Positions 50,501 to 60,835 of a stretch of 64,000 nt of DNA are shown piece by piece. Both the position numbers and the translations under genes were made by a program. The notes beneath the pieces are model-generated. The model was not told where the DNA came from, did not search any database, and saw only the letters and a list, made by a program, of their open reading frames with translations. Where the stretch lies: positions 6,758,001-6,822,000 of the forward strand of contig OX621255.1 of the NCBI GenBank assembly GCA_951640165.1. Reading direction: 5' to 3'. The stretch comes from Pseudoips prasinana (Eukaryota > Arthropoda > Insecta > Lepidoptera > Nolidae). Numbering within the stretch: position 1 is the first letter of the stretch; the number at the start of each line of letters is the position of its first letter.

Positions 50501-53500
50501 GGATATGGCGGTGCGGTTTTCCTCTGGCAGTCAAAGGGCTAGAGTAGAACTTCTTTATCTAACATAGAAGTAAAATTTGATAAGAACGGCAGGTGGTTAA
50601 AGGCTTTTCGATGAAGTTATGCTTTATAGAATATAGTTTGATAAAATTACTAACTTTATTAGAGTTGGCTGTCGGTATCACCTGTCTGATTAGCTTTATT
50701 GCCAGCGGTATGATAATCGGTATAGACAACGAAGGGACTAGTTGATTGTAATAAATGTTATAATGGACATATTGTGTCATCCTATAACTACTTGAACCAA
50801 AATATCATTTGTTATGTCAACCTACTATATTTTTACGCTGTGGGTTACATCAATATTGTCATGTATCTTGTGCATTTGTAAGTTTATTAGGGAGCGGCGG
50901 AGGATTGTGCGATGTCGCGTAAGAGAAAATATTTAATTTGTTGTATTCAGTATGACTTTTGTTTAATCTATGACCACAGAGAACCAACTAAACTGAAACT
51001 TAACACATTACAATATTGACATTTTATGACATTGAATATTAATATTTATTATAGTAAATTAAGATTAACTATAGATTTTTTTAATGGATGTTTTTAAATT
51101 TTATTGGATTTGTGATATTGTGAATATATATTATGTTATCTACCTACCTATCTTCTATTTTAAGTTTTAAATTATTTTCTATATTGTGTATAATTTTAAG
51201 TATTGACGTGCTTAAGTGTACCATGTGTTCCTAAGTGTAATAAATATTTCTGATTCTGATTCCACTCCATTCTAAATCCAAAAAGCACATAAAACAAGCC
51301 AATAGATTTACGGCTTTTTTATAAATTCTCACCGATCTTGCCGACACTGGACCAGCAGCCAGTATTCTTATTCTGGATAGTGATGTAGTCCTGCTGCCCG
51401 TTGTAAGGCACAAAACGTAAGCACGTGTACCTGTGGTAGTCTGCTATCCCTTTCATGATCATGTCGCGTTGCTCTTGATCTGGAAAGGACAGTATCATAT
51501 CTAAATATGGTTCCCTAGTACATATGAGATACAAAAACATCAATGCCGCTGATAAGTAACTTGGAATTGATGGTTTTTCTTTTACTTTAATATTGAAACA
51601 ATATAAAATACAGAAGATAAAATAAAGGTAATAAAAACTTGCCTATAAATAATAAATGTAACTTACAAAAAAATACGCCGATGAGCTCTGTCCAGAAAGC
51701 TGGGAACATTGCCTCTTTCTTTGTATGGCAAGGTAATGTTGGCACCTTTTGAGACCTAGATATAAACCAGCTCTCTGGAGGCCAAATACCTTGATAAGAC
51801 TCCCAGACGAGTTCTGGATTAACCTTCATTCTTTCCACCCCAAACGGAAATAACATAATCCCATCACCTATGGATATATTAGGTCTTTACCTATGAAATT
51901 GCCGTTCTGCAGTACTGGCCATTTCAAATCAAAATAATTTTTGTTTGGCTAAGAATTCTAATTTCAAATTAATTTTATTTTAAAAACATGGATTCTTTTT
52001 TCCAAAAGTAGTCATTTCTTTATTGATTAGTGTTACATTTTCATCGCATTTCAATCTTTTTCGTCATCATGGATACGTTAAAAATTCGAGTAATTATGGA
52101 ATATGAGTACCGTCGTGGCAGCAACGCGGCACAAGCGGCACGCAACATCAACGACGTTTACGGAGCTAACACTACAAACCAACGCACCACCTGTTATTGG
52201 TTTGCTCGCTTCCGTTCTGGAAATTTCGACCTGAAAAATGAACCTCGCGGTCGTCCGAAGACTTTGGTCGACAATGACGAATTAAAGGCGGTTGTGGAAG
52301 CTGATGATACACAATCTACGGCTGAATTAGCAGCAGCTTTCGACGTTAGCGTCAAAACAATATTGGTCCATTTGCGTCAAATTGGCAAGGTAAAAAAGCT
52401 TGACAAATGGGTGCCCCACGAACTCAATGATCGCCAGCGCGAAGTACGCGTCGAGACGTGCCTTGCACTGCTCAACAGACACACAAATGAAGGAATTTTG
52501 AACCGCATTGTTACCTGCGATGAAAAATGGATTCTGTTTGATAACCGCAAGCGCTCAGCAAGTTGGTTGGATCCTGGTTCAGCACCTAAACAATGCCCTA
52601 AACGAAAACTTACCCCTAGAAAAGTGATGGTCACTGTTTGGTGGTCTAGCGCCGGTGTGATTCATCACAGCTTCTTACCAAACGGGGTGAGCATTACTGC
52701 AGATGTGTACTGTGAAGAACTGAGCACAATGATGGAGAAGCTGGCGCATCTCCAACCAGCATTGGTCAATCGCTCGTCTCCGCTGCTCCTGCACGACAAC
52801 GCGCGACCTCATACTGCACAGCAGACGGTCTCCAAGTTGCAAGAACTGGGGTTGGAAGCTCTCCGTCATCCGCCCTACTCACCAGACCTTGCGCCTACAG
52901 ACTACTACTTTTTCCAGAATTTGGATAACTTCTTGGCGGGAAAAAAATTCAATACCCGAGAGGCAGTACAAAATGCCTTTGAAGAATTGGTTGCCTCCCG
53001 TCCAGCTGATTTCTTTAAGAAGGGCATCAATAAACTGCCACTGTGATGGCAAAGATGCATTGATTGCATGGGTGATTACTTCGATTAATACAAATAAAAA
53101 AATTCATGAAAAAAATTCGTTTAAATTTTTTCATACAAAACGGCAATTTCATAGGTAAAGACCTATTATATTTCCTCCGCTTGTGAACAGCTACAGACAT
53201 TGCCGCAGCCCTTGCAACCCTCGAGCTGATTTTTAAGTGGGAAGTTCACTGAATCGGTTTAGTGGCTTACACACTAAGCCACACTGTAAGCCCACTGGCT
53301 TCCCAACAATCGGATCCGATCGGAGTATAATTGATAGTTCTGTCTATATGGTTGATTTAGGTCATGGTAACCTACTACAGACAGCCACAGGAGAATCATA
53401 CGCTAAATGAGCGTATGATTCTCGTAAGCGTACTCTTAGTAAGAATTTTTCCTGACAGCAAAACTCCTATAATACTTCTTGGCATAGGTACCAGAAATTT

Positions 53501-54310
53501 GGACCCCGGACCGTATCATCTCCAGTACCTGTACCATGACCCCATAGTTCACTTTCTCGATGAAACTTACCGTGCTTTAGTGCAGACATTTTAAGTTCTT
53601 TGAAGTTGACGCTAGGGGAGTTAAAACATTACCGCGAGAGCAACCAGGCCGTCAAAATTTCTTTAAAAAGGGTGAAAATAGAAGAGTGAATCTATTAGGT
53701 AGGTACTCGTCAAAGTTCCAATCGATAATCACGGGATAATTATACATTATTATAACTAACCTAACCGTTAGAAAAACCCCTGACTCAAACTGTAATTACA
53801 GCATTTTGCAAAAGAGCTGCTGATACTTTTACACTGCTAGACTGATATTAACCAAACATAAGAACCACTACAAGCAGCTGACTTTCAAATGAAAAAAGGC
53901 GCATCTCGGTCCATTCGTTTGAGACCTACGATGCCCCAGACGGACACACATCGACGTTGAGCTTATATCACCCCTCTTTTTGGTCCGGGGTTAAAAGGAT
54001 AAAATTTAGGAAAACCCATTCTTACTGTTCACCTGCTAAGATCTAGAGCACGACACTCCATTCTCTACCTAATTCATATTTTTGATATGCGTTGTCTGTT
54101 AATCTGTGATATAAATAATATAAAGTATATTTTACTTACTGAAATATCCTTCAATAACATAAGGAATATGGCCGTTTGGCCACCTGAAGGTCTCCTCCCG
54201 TATGCCGTTCCTTCCAGTCGAAGGAGGCATCAGGATGTCGCCCTCCGCGTATTCCCCAACCTCCTCCGGGTTCATCAGAGAGTCTTCGGACCAAGCCGCT
54301 ACTGCAGCAC
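47526..54310 (-). CDS. Astacin-family zinc metalloprotease
   Basis: Exons in reading order: 54310-54140, 51543 region bounded 51463/51465 to 51333, 50062-49907, 48570-48437, 47978-47893, 47658-47526. All junctions agree in phase. Secreted M12A endopeptidase. Prodomain-like [14 protein letters not shown]; mature start region [13 protein letters not shown]; '[10 protein letters not shown]'; '[11 protein letters not shown]'; zinc site [20 protein letters not shown] (three His, catalytic Glu); Met-turn [10 protein letters not shown] with the Tyr ligand; end of domain [20 protein letters not shown] then C. The four disulphide Cys of the family are present. After the domain comes a Gly/Thr-rich tail ending [11 protein letters not shown]. 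No EGF or CUB domain. The first listed exon starts in phase 1 after ttacag, so an upstream signal-peptide exon must exist but was not found. A mariner, a 5S SINE and SINE-B fragments lie in its introns. Confidence 0.88.
48600..49480. other. Astacin intron, no other feature
   Basis: The intron between the zinc-site exon and the Met-turn exon. This part shows no recognisable repeat. Confidence 0.35.
49485..49625 (-). repeat. SINE-B fragment
   Basis: Complement of SINE-B: 'cattccgaggcacgggtgta', 'ttttttggcccgacc', 'gctactgctagacgaagg'. In an astacin intron. Confidence 0.7.
49640..49870 (-). repeat. 5S rRNA-derived SINE, copy 2
   Basis: The complement reads 'tcaagcaactaggctcgcgg', then 'tcacttcatagatgggtgac' and 'cgcc', the 5S-like promoter part. 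It then runs through 'cttaacgactgttgtc' (as complement) to 'ggtaaacactgcccatacg'. The head ends 37 bp from the zinc-site exon of the protease. Confidence 0.75.
50063..51332. other. Astacin intron
   Basis: Contains a short palindrome (50236-50264, accttcgagcatt and complement) and, near 51235-51262, a retroposon-like tail AATAAATATTTCTGATTCTG. Otherwise unassigned. Confidence 0.4.
51667..51867 (-). other. Exon-like block, possible duplicated prodomain exon
   Basis: An open 201-nt block between ccatag|GTGATGG and TTTTTTT|GTAAGT. It begins and ends in phase 1 exactly like the astacin exon 54310-54140 (also starting GT), so it could splice to the same next exon. It reads [18 protein letters not shown] against [18 protein letters not shown] in the known exon, and ends TELIGVFF against IPYVIEGYF. 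The upstream pyrimidine tract is poor, and a mariner is inserted 15 bp upstream of it in reading direction. An inactive remnant of a tandem paralogue is as likely as a used alternative exon. Confidence 0.35.
51882..53163 (+). mobile_element. mariner element, nearly intact
   Basis: 1282 bp. Terminal repeats GGTCTTTACCTATGAAATTG then CCGTT match at both ends over at least 25 bp. TA duplicated at 51880-51881 and 53164-53165. It carries one long transposase frame. It lies in an astacin intron, opposite strand. Confidence 0.95.
52069..53046 (+). CDS. mariner transposase, C-terminal stop
   Basis: 325 residues from ATG 52069 (the longer upstream frame starts at GTG and adds no homology). Cut-and-paste transposase acting on the element's inverted repeats. 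Visible: paired helix-turn-helix region ([40 protein letters not shown]), linker WVPHEL, catalytic Asp in [10 protein letters not shown], in [11 protein letters not shown] and in [11 protein letters not shown], giving D34D spacing. It stops at a TGA (53044) directly before codons reading [13 protein letters not shown] and a natural TAA at 53086. A family Arg codon CGA therefore probably became TGA, removing 14 C-terminal residues. No other lesion seen. Whether the shortened enzyme works is unknown. Confidence 0.93.
   Translation: MDTLKIRVIMEYEYRRGSNAAQAARNINDVYGANTTNQRTTCYWFARFRSGNFDLKNEPRGRPKTLVDNDELKAVVEADDTQSTAELAAAFDVSVKTILVHLRQIGKVKKLDKWVPHELNDRQREVRVETCLALLNRHTNEGILNRIVTCDEKWILFDNRKRSASWLDPGSAPKQCPKRKLTPRKVMVTVWWSSAGVIHHSFLPNGVSITADVYCEELSTMMEKLAHLQPALVNRSSPLLLHDNARPHTAQQTVSKLQELGLEALRHPPYSPDLAPTDYYFFQNLDNFLAGKKFNTREAVQNAFEELVASRPADFFKKGINKLPL
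53166..54139. other. Astacin intron beyond the mariner
   Basis: It contains a short perfect palindrome at 53391-53424 (gagaatcatacgct and complement). No other feature supported. Confidence 0.4.
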
Positions 54311-54855
54311 CTGTAACACATTTCCACAACGTAAATTAATACATTAATTTTTTTTTTGTAACTGTATGTAGTGTACCTAATTTCCTTTTAACTCTTTTTT
54401 ATACCATATAGAAATAATATGTATGGCGTCAATCACTGGGGCCAACTAGAATACCAGCGCTACAGTAATTATTGATGTGGCTTTTGCTGAAGTTGGCCTC
54501 CATTTATGGTACACAGCAATTTGTTTTATTTTCAAGCACATTTTAATTAATTTGTATGTATGTGTATTATAAAAAAGTATTTCTTTCTTTCATTCGTTTA
54601 TAAGCGCCTGGGTTTTATTCTTAGATGCTCTAGAGACTTTCGGAACCATAATTGTGATCCGGTTAATTTTTGGGGCATTGGTTCGTTACAAACTTGAAAT
54701 CGCTATGGTGGTAAGGAATACTCATTAGAGCACTTATGTGCTTTTACTTGAAAAGGTTCAGAAGGCATTCCTGAGGTAGGTACCTTTATAAACACTCTAA
54801 TGGATACTATCCATTCATGTATCCCACAATTGGTGTTCTACCGTTTTAATTAAAG
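54311..54855. other. Upstream of the first recognised astacin exon
   Basis: A signal-peptide exon was sought here on the minus strand and none was convincing. Confidence 0.3.
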
Positions 54856-54859
54856 TAAA

Positions 54860-55265
54860 TAAATAATTTTTTATTTAAAAAAATAGGACTCTTTAAAAAT
54901 TCAATGACATCAAATTCGATTTGAATGGCACCCACCCCCCTCCCCCCTCCCGCTCCTCCCCAGCACGCACAAACGTGTTTGACAACCTGAGCTACAGCAG
55001 GGGTCAGAGGCGGCGCCCAGCCGGGGAGAAGCCGGCCGGATGCCGCATACTCTCTCACGCTGAGATTAGCTCCCAGCGCCGGTGCCGATGAAGCGGACAT
55101 TAGCGTCAGGCGTCAATGTCCAGTTCATCGGCGCCGTCTCGTTCTCCTACGGGAGGGATCGTTGCGCTCCCTCTCGCGCTCGGTGGCCTCCTTCTTGAGC
55201 ATAACAGCTTCACAGAAGGAGGCCACCGCGTTCCATCCGGTGGTCACTAGGCAGAGCCTGTAATA
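54860..55265 (-). mobile_element. R1-like LINE 3' fragment
   Basis: The minus strand reads WNAVASFCEAVMLKKEATER then ERERNDPSRRRTRRRR, the usual C-terminal block of R1-group polymerases ('FCE.VM..KE.AER.RE...RR+'). Confidence 0.65.
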
Positions 55266-55559
55266 AGGCAACCAGATAACTGACAATCATATATGTACAT
55301 ATTATAAGTTTCAGACATCTTTTGTATTGTATAAATTTGATTGACAACCAAACGTGCTCATCGTACAAAGATTTGTGTCGGGTGGGGATCGACCTCTTCC
55401 TTCTTCTGCCTTCTTGCTTAACTTTGAGGGTAACTAACCACTTGATTGATTGATGTCGAAACAGTATGAAAACGGTGTGTTGTAAAGGGAACCTAGTCCA
55501 AAATATAGAGCAAGAAATGTTTATATGATTGTTTATTATTAATATATAGGGACAATCAT

Positions 55560-55830
55560 CATCATCATCATTACAGCTTAAATAAGTCCACTGCTGGACA
55601 AGCCTCCCTCAAGAATCATCTTGAGGGGATATGCCATAATCGCCACGCTTGGCAGGCGGGTTGGCGATCGCAGTATGATGGTCGTAGTACTCAGAAGGAA
55701 GCTGCTTCCCGTCCTCTGGTAGATATTCCCTCGGGTCGACTTCTACGCCCCCCACGGGATGAGATGGGGTGATGATATTCTGATTCTGATATTTGTCGCC
55801 GTCACCACACAGCAGGGACAATATATAGGG
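55560..55830 (-). repeat. Repeat family K, copy 2
   Basis: Preceded by (ATC)n. The minus strand stays open for 70 codons (PSHPVGGVEVDPREYLPEDG, then KRGDYGISPQDDS). The same sequence occurs, broken by two MITEs, at 36740-37500. Probably a LINE end with its (GAT)n tail; family not recognised. Confidence 0.55.
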
Positions 55831-56066
55831 ACAATGTCACACAGATCATCCTAGCCCCAAACTAAGCAAAGCTTGTACTATGGGTACCAGGCGACGATAT
55901 ACATACTTATATAGATAGATAAATACTTATATACATAGAAAACATCCATGACTCGGAAACAAACATTCGTGCTCATCACACAAATATTTGCACTTAGTGG
56001 GATTCGAACCCAGGACCACCAGCTTCGTAGGCAGGAGCACTACCAACTAGGCTACGATGACCGTCA
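55830..56066 (-). repeat. SINE-C, copy 2
   Basis: Complement of the 31788 copy: 'caatgtcacacagatcatcc' through box B 'gggattcgaacccaggacca' to 'ctaggctacgatgaccgtc'. Confidence 0.85.
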
Positions 56067-56189
56067 TAATCATCGTCATCGTATTAAAATTAAAATGTAT
56101 GAAGGTCCATTATAAAATTCTTCCACTAATAAAATCCCATAGTCCTAGATTCTATGCAATCCCAACTTAACAAATTTTAATATTATTGT

Positions 56190-56625
56190 GTTTCTTTCGA
56201 ACACCGGTAGTAGATGAACCTGCTGAGTTTGTTTCGCTGGGTCTTCTCAGTTGGGGCGCATTGGATCCGGTGGTAGCATTAAAGCGCGACCGTCGTTTTA
56301 AACACAAGGTCCGTTATAATAATAATACTGAATTCATTACTTAATATAGACAAAAACATTCAGACAATATGTAGTAAAATATAAATTTCAATAATTAAAC
56401 CTAAACATAGTCTCCTTGACAATAACTTAATACAAGCTAGCTAATTATCACTACTATTATAAAATAAATTGTATAAATGTTTTAACATTCCGTGTACCTA
56501 AATATCTGTAATATGCAACTAGAAATAATAACTGTATTACTACAAACATGTTCTGACTATTTACAATCGCTTTTTTAAAGTCTACGTGAATAAAAACCTT
56601 TTTTATTTTATTTTATTTTAACATA
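56190..56625 (+). mobile_element. Repeat family G, copy with peptide
   Basis: Plus-strand frame EPAEFVSLGLLSWGALDPVV, then ALKRDRRFKHKVRYNN, matches the 40786-41004 peptide. The 3' part through 'gaataaaaaccttttttatt' matches the 44455 copy. Confidence 0.6.
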
Positions 56626-56689
56626 CTACTTATGAAAAGGATAAGCATATTTAGTTGTGATGTGACAAATCTAGATTAGTAAGTGACCG

Positions 56690-56893
56690 GCGAGTTAAAG
56701 CAACTAGACTCGCGGTCAGTTCATAGTTGGGTGACCAACAAAATGATTTAATTTTTGAACGTGTCCGTGCTTCGAAGGCTACCTTGAGCTGTAGTTCCCG
56801 GTAGAGGGAGGTAATCGTTAAGACATGTCAGAGGCCTACTGGGCGGCTTGAACAACCCTGACACTAGGGTAACCACTGCCCTTACGATAAGTA
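56690..56893 (+). repeat. 5S rRNA-derived SINE, copy 3
   Basis: 'gttaaagcaactagactcgc' and 'ggtcagttcatagttgggtg' then 'acc' carry the 5S-like part. Body 'ggcctactgggcggcttgaa', tail 'gataagtaagtag'. Confidence 0.75.
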
Positions 56894-56904
56894 AGTAGAT
56901 TTTT

Positions 56905-57165
56905 TTTTATATCAGAGTTGTTTTGTATGGCAGAGACAAACGAGAAAATGTTACACCTAATGGTAAGAGTCGCGGATACGTTGCCGGCCTTTAAGAGACT
57001 TCGCAATCAAATGTTGCTGATCCTTCCCCCCACCCCGAGGAGCTCTGGCGACCATAGTCATACGCAGAAACACAACATTAAAATTATTAATGTTATTATT
57101 AAGGAATGTCTTCTGTAAGGTGGAGGTAATTCCCCAGTCGAGCTGCTCTTTGAAAAAAAGGTGTA
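56905..57165 (-). repeat. Dispersed repeat family F, copy 3
   Basis: 'ttttttttatatcagag', 'gttgccggcctttaagag' and 'ggaatgtcttctgtaaggtg'. It starts 12 bp after the 5S-like SINE. Confidence 0.7.
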
Positions 57166-57296
57166 AATTTAGTTCTGGCGCGAAACACTAAAGGAATATA
57201 AACGACACGTTAGATCCCGGTGCGCGTTTTTTAAGGAGTTTGATATCCCATGTATTCCATATATGCCCTGTTCTTTTTATTACAGACTAGCTGTGC

Positions 57297-57703
57297 CCCG
57301 CGGTTTTACCCGCGTTAAACTTTATAAATTATCACAGCTTGGAGTTTGATATTCCATGTATTCCATATATGCCCTGTTCTTTTTATTACAGACTAGCTGT
57401 GCCCCGCGGTTTTACCCACGTTAAACTTTATAAATTATCACAGCTCCTTCCCCGTATGTGTAGCGTGCTATATGTTGACCCGACCTCTTAGTAATATTCA
57501 TTCCTAATTTGAAGTAAATCCATACCGTACTTTTTGAGTTTAGCCTGGACATACCTACATACAGATAAACAGACAAACAGACAAAAATTCTAAAATATAT
57601 ATTTTTGTCTTCGATTTCGATTGAACATCACGCCCCAAGTATCCTTTAAAAAAATATTCAATGTACAGTTTTGACTTTCCTATGATTTTATTATATGTAT
57701 AGA
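57297..57703 (-). mobile_element. Helitron with duplicated 3' end
   Basis: Same Helitron as 1552-1872 (5' TCTATACATATAATAAAATC at 57703). Its 3' end plus about 60 bp of flank ('ggagtttgatat'...'tattacagactag') occurs twice, at about 57236-57342 and 57343-57450, so two CTAG termini are present. Confidence 0.8.
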
Positions 57704-57709
57704 TGTATC

Positions 57710-58115
57710 AGAAAGAGACGTAATAACATTTAAATGACGTAAGTAGATCGCCGGCACTGCGTCATCCGTAAATCATGCATAAAATAAATAAACACCATTA
57801 TGTAGATTGTGGGCAGTATCGTCATTTCTTATCTAATAAGGCCACAAACCAATATTTGTTTCTTTAGTCGCGCTATAAATCATTATTATTTACATTATGA
57901 CAATTTTATTATAATCTTATTACTAGTATAATAAAATTAATGATTCGCCACAACTAACATATTCACACCTTAACAGGAAAACGTTGTTTTATTAAGTTGT
58001 ATCAATATTAATCATACAGGAAAACATTTAGGTAAATTCGAATGAAGATGGTAATCTTTTGAATTAAGATGATTGATAGGATATGTTAGATGACTGTCAT
58101 GTTTCCTTACACGTG
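57710..58115. other. Intergenic, nothing recognised
   Basis: No feature supported. Confidence 0.3.
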
Positions 58116-58119
58116 AGGC

Positions 58120-58405
58120 GTGAACGTATGTTGAAAAAGTCAACGTAACCCTGCATTCAACGCAGAGACGCTCACAGCCAGGTGGTCTCACCGTCCGTAA
58201 GTGCTTGTCGAGGTAAAGCAACTAGGCTCGCGGACAGTCCATGGATGGGTGACCGCCAAAGTGGTTTAGTTTCGGAGGGCACGTTAATCTGTCGGTCCCG
58301 GTTGTAGCCATTAGGCAACAGTCCTTAAGCCATTTCAGAGGTCAAATGGGCAGCTTGAACAACTCTGACATCAGGGTAACCACCCATTCGATAGGTAAGT
58401 AAGTA
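58120..58405 (+). repeat. 5S rRNA-derived SINE, copy 4
   Basis: The best 5S match: 'aaagcaactaggctcgcgga', then GGATGGGTGACCGCC at 58243-58257, identical to the canonical 5S box C segment over 15 nt. Body as in the other copies; tail 'gataggtaagtaagta'. Confidence 0.8.
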
Positions 58406-58559
58406 CCCAGAGACGCTTATGCATATAAATTTAAGTGTTCCTCATACTAACTAACTTGCGAACAGAATAATGCGTACTTACTCCGAAATGTTATCCTATG
58501 ACGGCAATATGGACATTTTTCGCCAAATTAAAAAAAAAAAAAAAAAATTGGTAATATTG

Positions 58560-59282
58560 CATATTAGAAGTCAGACTGTAGATATGGGTGCAGTTGTAAT
58601 ACAGCGAGAACAAGAGGAAAGAAAGGCATTCTGGGAGAACCTGAGAGATGTGTTGCGGTTAAGTCGGTATAATGAAAGAGTAATAATGTTAGGTGATTTT
58701 AATGGATGGGTTGGGGTAAAACGTGATGGTTTTGAAAGAGTACTAGGTCAATTCGGTGACGAGAGTGAGAATGAGAATGGGTACAGTCTGCTTGAGATAT
58801 GTTTGGAATGGGGTCTTTGTGTTACAAATACTATGTTTGAACATAAAAGAATCCATACGTTTACACGAGAGAGGAAAAATGTGAGAAAGAGTATGATTGA
58901 CTTCGTGATTGTAGATGAAAGACTGAGAAAGAATGTTCTAGACACAAGAGTCTATCGTGGGACCGCAATCCATACAGACCACTTTCTGGTGATGAGCCGA
59001 ATAAGTGGTCTGTTCAAAGGATGGCGCCACCGAATCCCTGAGACTAAGAGTGTACTAGAGAGAATAAAAGTAGAGGAACTGCAAGAGGAAGAAGTGGCAG
59101 ATGAGTACAAAAGTAAGTTGGTTGAGAAGTTTGAGGGATCTGAAGACATAAGAGAAGTAGAAGAGCTATGGAAGGTAGTCAAAGAAGGTGTGGTGAGTGT
59201 AGCTGGTGAAATATGTGGTGTAATAAAGAGAAGAAGAGGAAGAAAGATGAAGAATATTTGGTGGGATAAAAGTTGTATGTGA
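58560..59282 (+). pseudogene. LINE endonuclease domain, N-truncated
   Basis: Contains the apurinic-type endonuclease landmarks MLGDFNGWVG, RKSMIDFVIVDERL and TAIHTDHFLVM, then a linker ending IWWDKSC before a stop caused by a frameshift near 59280. The N-terminal catalytic half is missing. It nicks target DNA to prime reverse transcription in active elements. Confidence 0.85.
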
Positions 59283-59289
59283 AAAGAAG

Positions 59290-60835
59290 AAAGCGTGGTT
59301 AGACTGGCTAGCCACCAGAGCAAACGAACGAATGCATAAGGCGACGAATGAGGATATAGAAAGGGCCTGGAATGATTATAGGAAAATGAAAGGAATTGTA
59401 AAGGATGTGGTGAACGAAAAGAAAAATGAACAAAAGGATAATTTTGATAGAAGGTTGTCTAAGGATTTTCAGACGAACATTAAGTTTTTCTGGAAATCCG
59501 TTAGATCAGTAAGAGGCATAACTCAAACCTCAGAACTGAAATCCATACGAGACCAAGATGGAAATATAGTGAAAGGGGAAGAATGCGCGTTAAAACGTTG
59601 GAAGGAGTATTTTGAAAGTTTGTATGAAAGAGGTGTAACAGAGAGTGAACGTAGTTCACTAAGTATAGACGAGAACAAATGTAAAGATGAAATTGGTATG
59701 GATGAGATTGTGAAAGCTATTAAGGGTATGAAATCAGGTAAGTCACCAGGGTATGACAGGATAACTTCCGAGATGCTGAAGGCTGGACATGGCGTCATAG
59801 CGAGTCAGCTGTGCAGCCTTTTCAATCTATGCTATACCACCGGCCACGTGCCAAGTGATTGGTGCAAGGCTGTCATTGTACCTCTTTACAAAGGGAAAGG
59901 CTCACGGCAAGACTGTAAAAACTATAGGGCCATTAGTCTGCTCAGCGTCGTTGGTAAGTTGTATGCAAAAGTATTGGTTGAAAGAGTTGTGAAAGAAACC
60001 GATGCGAAAATATGGGATGCACAGGCGGGTTTTCGGAAAGGAATGGGATGCACGGATCAGGTCTTTTCTCTGCGAAGCATAGTAGAGAAGTTTTTGGGCA
60101 AAAACCAAAAGGTCTACTGTGCCTTCGTAGACTTAGAAAAGGCCTACGATAGAGTGTTGAGGAATGAACTATGGTCGGTACTGTCCATGTATGGGTTGAA
60201 TGACAACCTTGTTCAAGCACTGAAATCTCTTTATAGGGATTCCAGAGCTTGCGTGAGGATTAACGGGTCATACACCGAGTGTTTTAGCATCCAAAAGGGT
60301 GTTAGACAGGGATGTGTAGCGTCACCGTGGTTGTTTAACCTATTCATGGATAGCTGTTTAAAAGATTTGAAAGAAAGTGAATGCGGTGTAAGGATGAATG
60401 AGTTACTCATCAAATGTCTGCTTTACGCTGATGATCAAGTTTTACTTGCATCATCGGCGGACGAGTTGCAGGTGATGGTAACAATGATGTATGAATCTTT
60501 TGAAAGGAAAGGGATGAAAATGAATGTAGGTAAGACGAAAGTAATGGTATTTGAGAGGGATGAATACACGACAGCGTGTGATATTGTGATTGGAGGAGAG
60601 AAAGTCGAACAGGTGAATGAGTTTGTATATTTGGGAACTTTGTTTACGAGAGATGGGAAATATGAAAAAGATATTGTAAGAATAGTAAATGCGGGGAACA
60701 GAGTGAATGGGGCACTACACGCCTTTATGAGTAGCCGGCAAGTATCAAAGAAGGCTCGACTAGCCGTGCACGATGGAGTGTTAGTGCCAACTTTAATGTA
60801 TGGAAGTGAAAGTTGGGTATGGCAGAAAAAGAATG

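Noticed and set aside
54846..55100. Signal-peptide exon of the astacin gene
   Set aside because: The frame belongs to an R1-like LINE tail and has no hydrophobic leader.
58205..58260. 5S rRNA gene
   Set aside because: Only part of the 5S sequence is matched, and it is fused to a body shared by four dispersed copies.
59523..60413. Minus-strand Ser/Leu-rich frames in the LINE
   Set aside because: Shadows of the reverse transcriptase coding strand.
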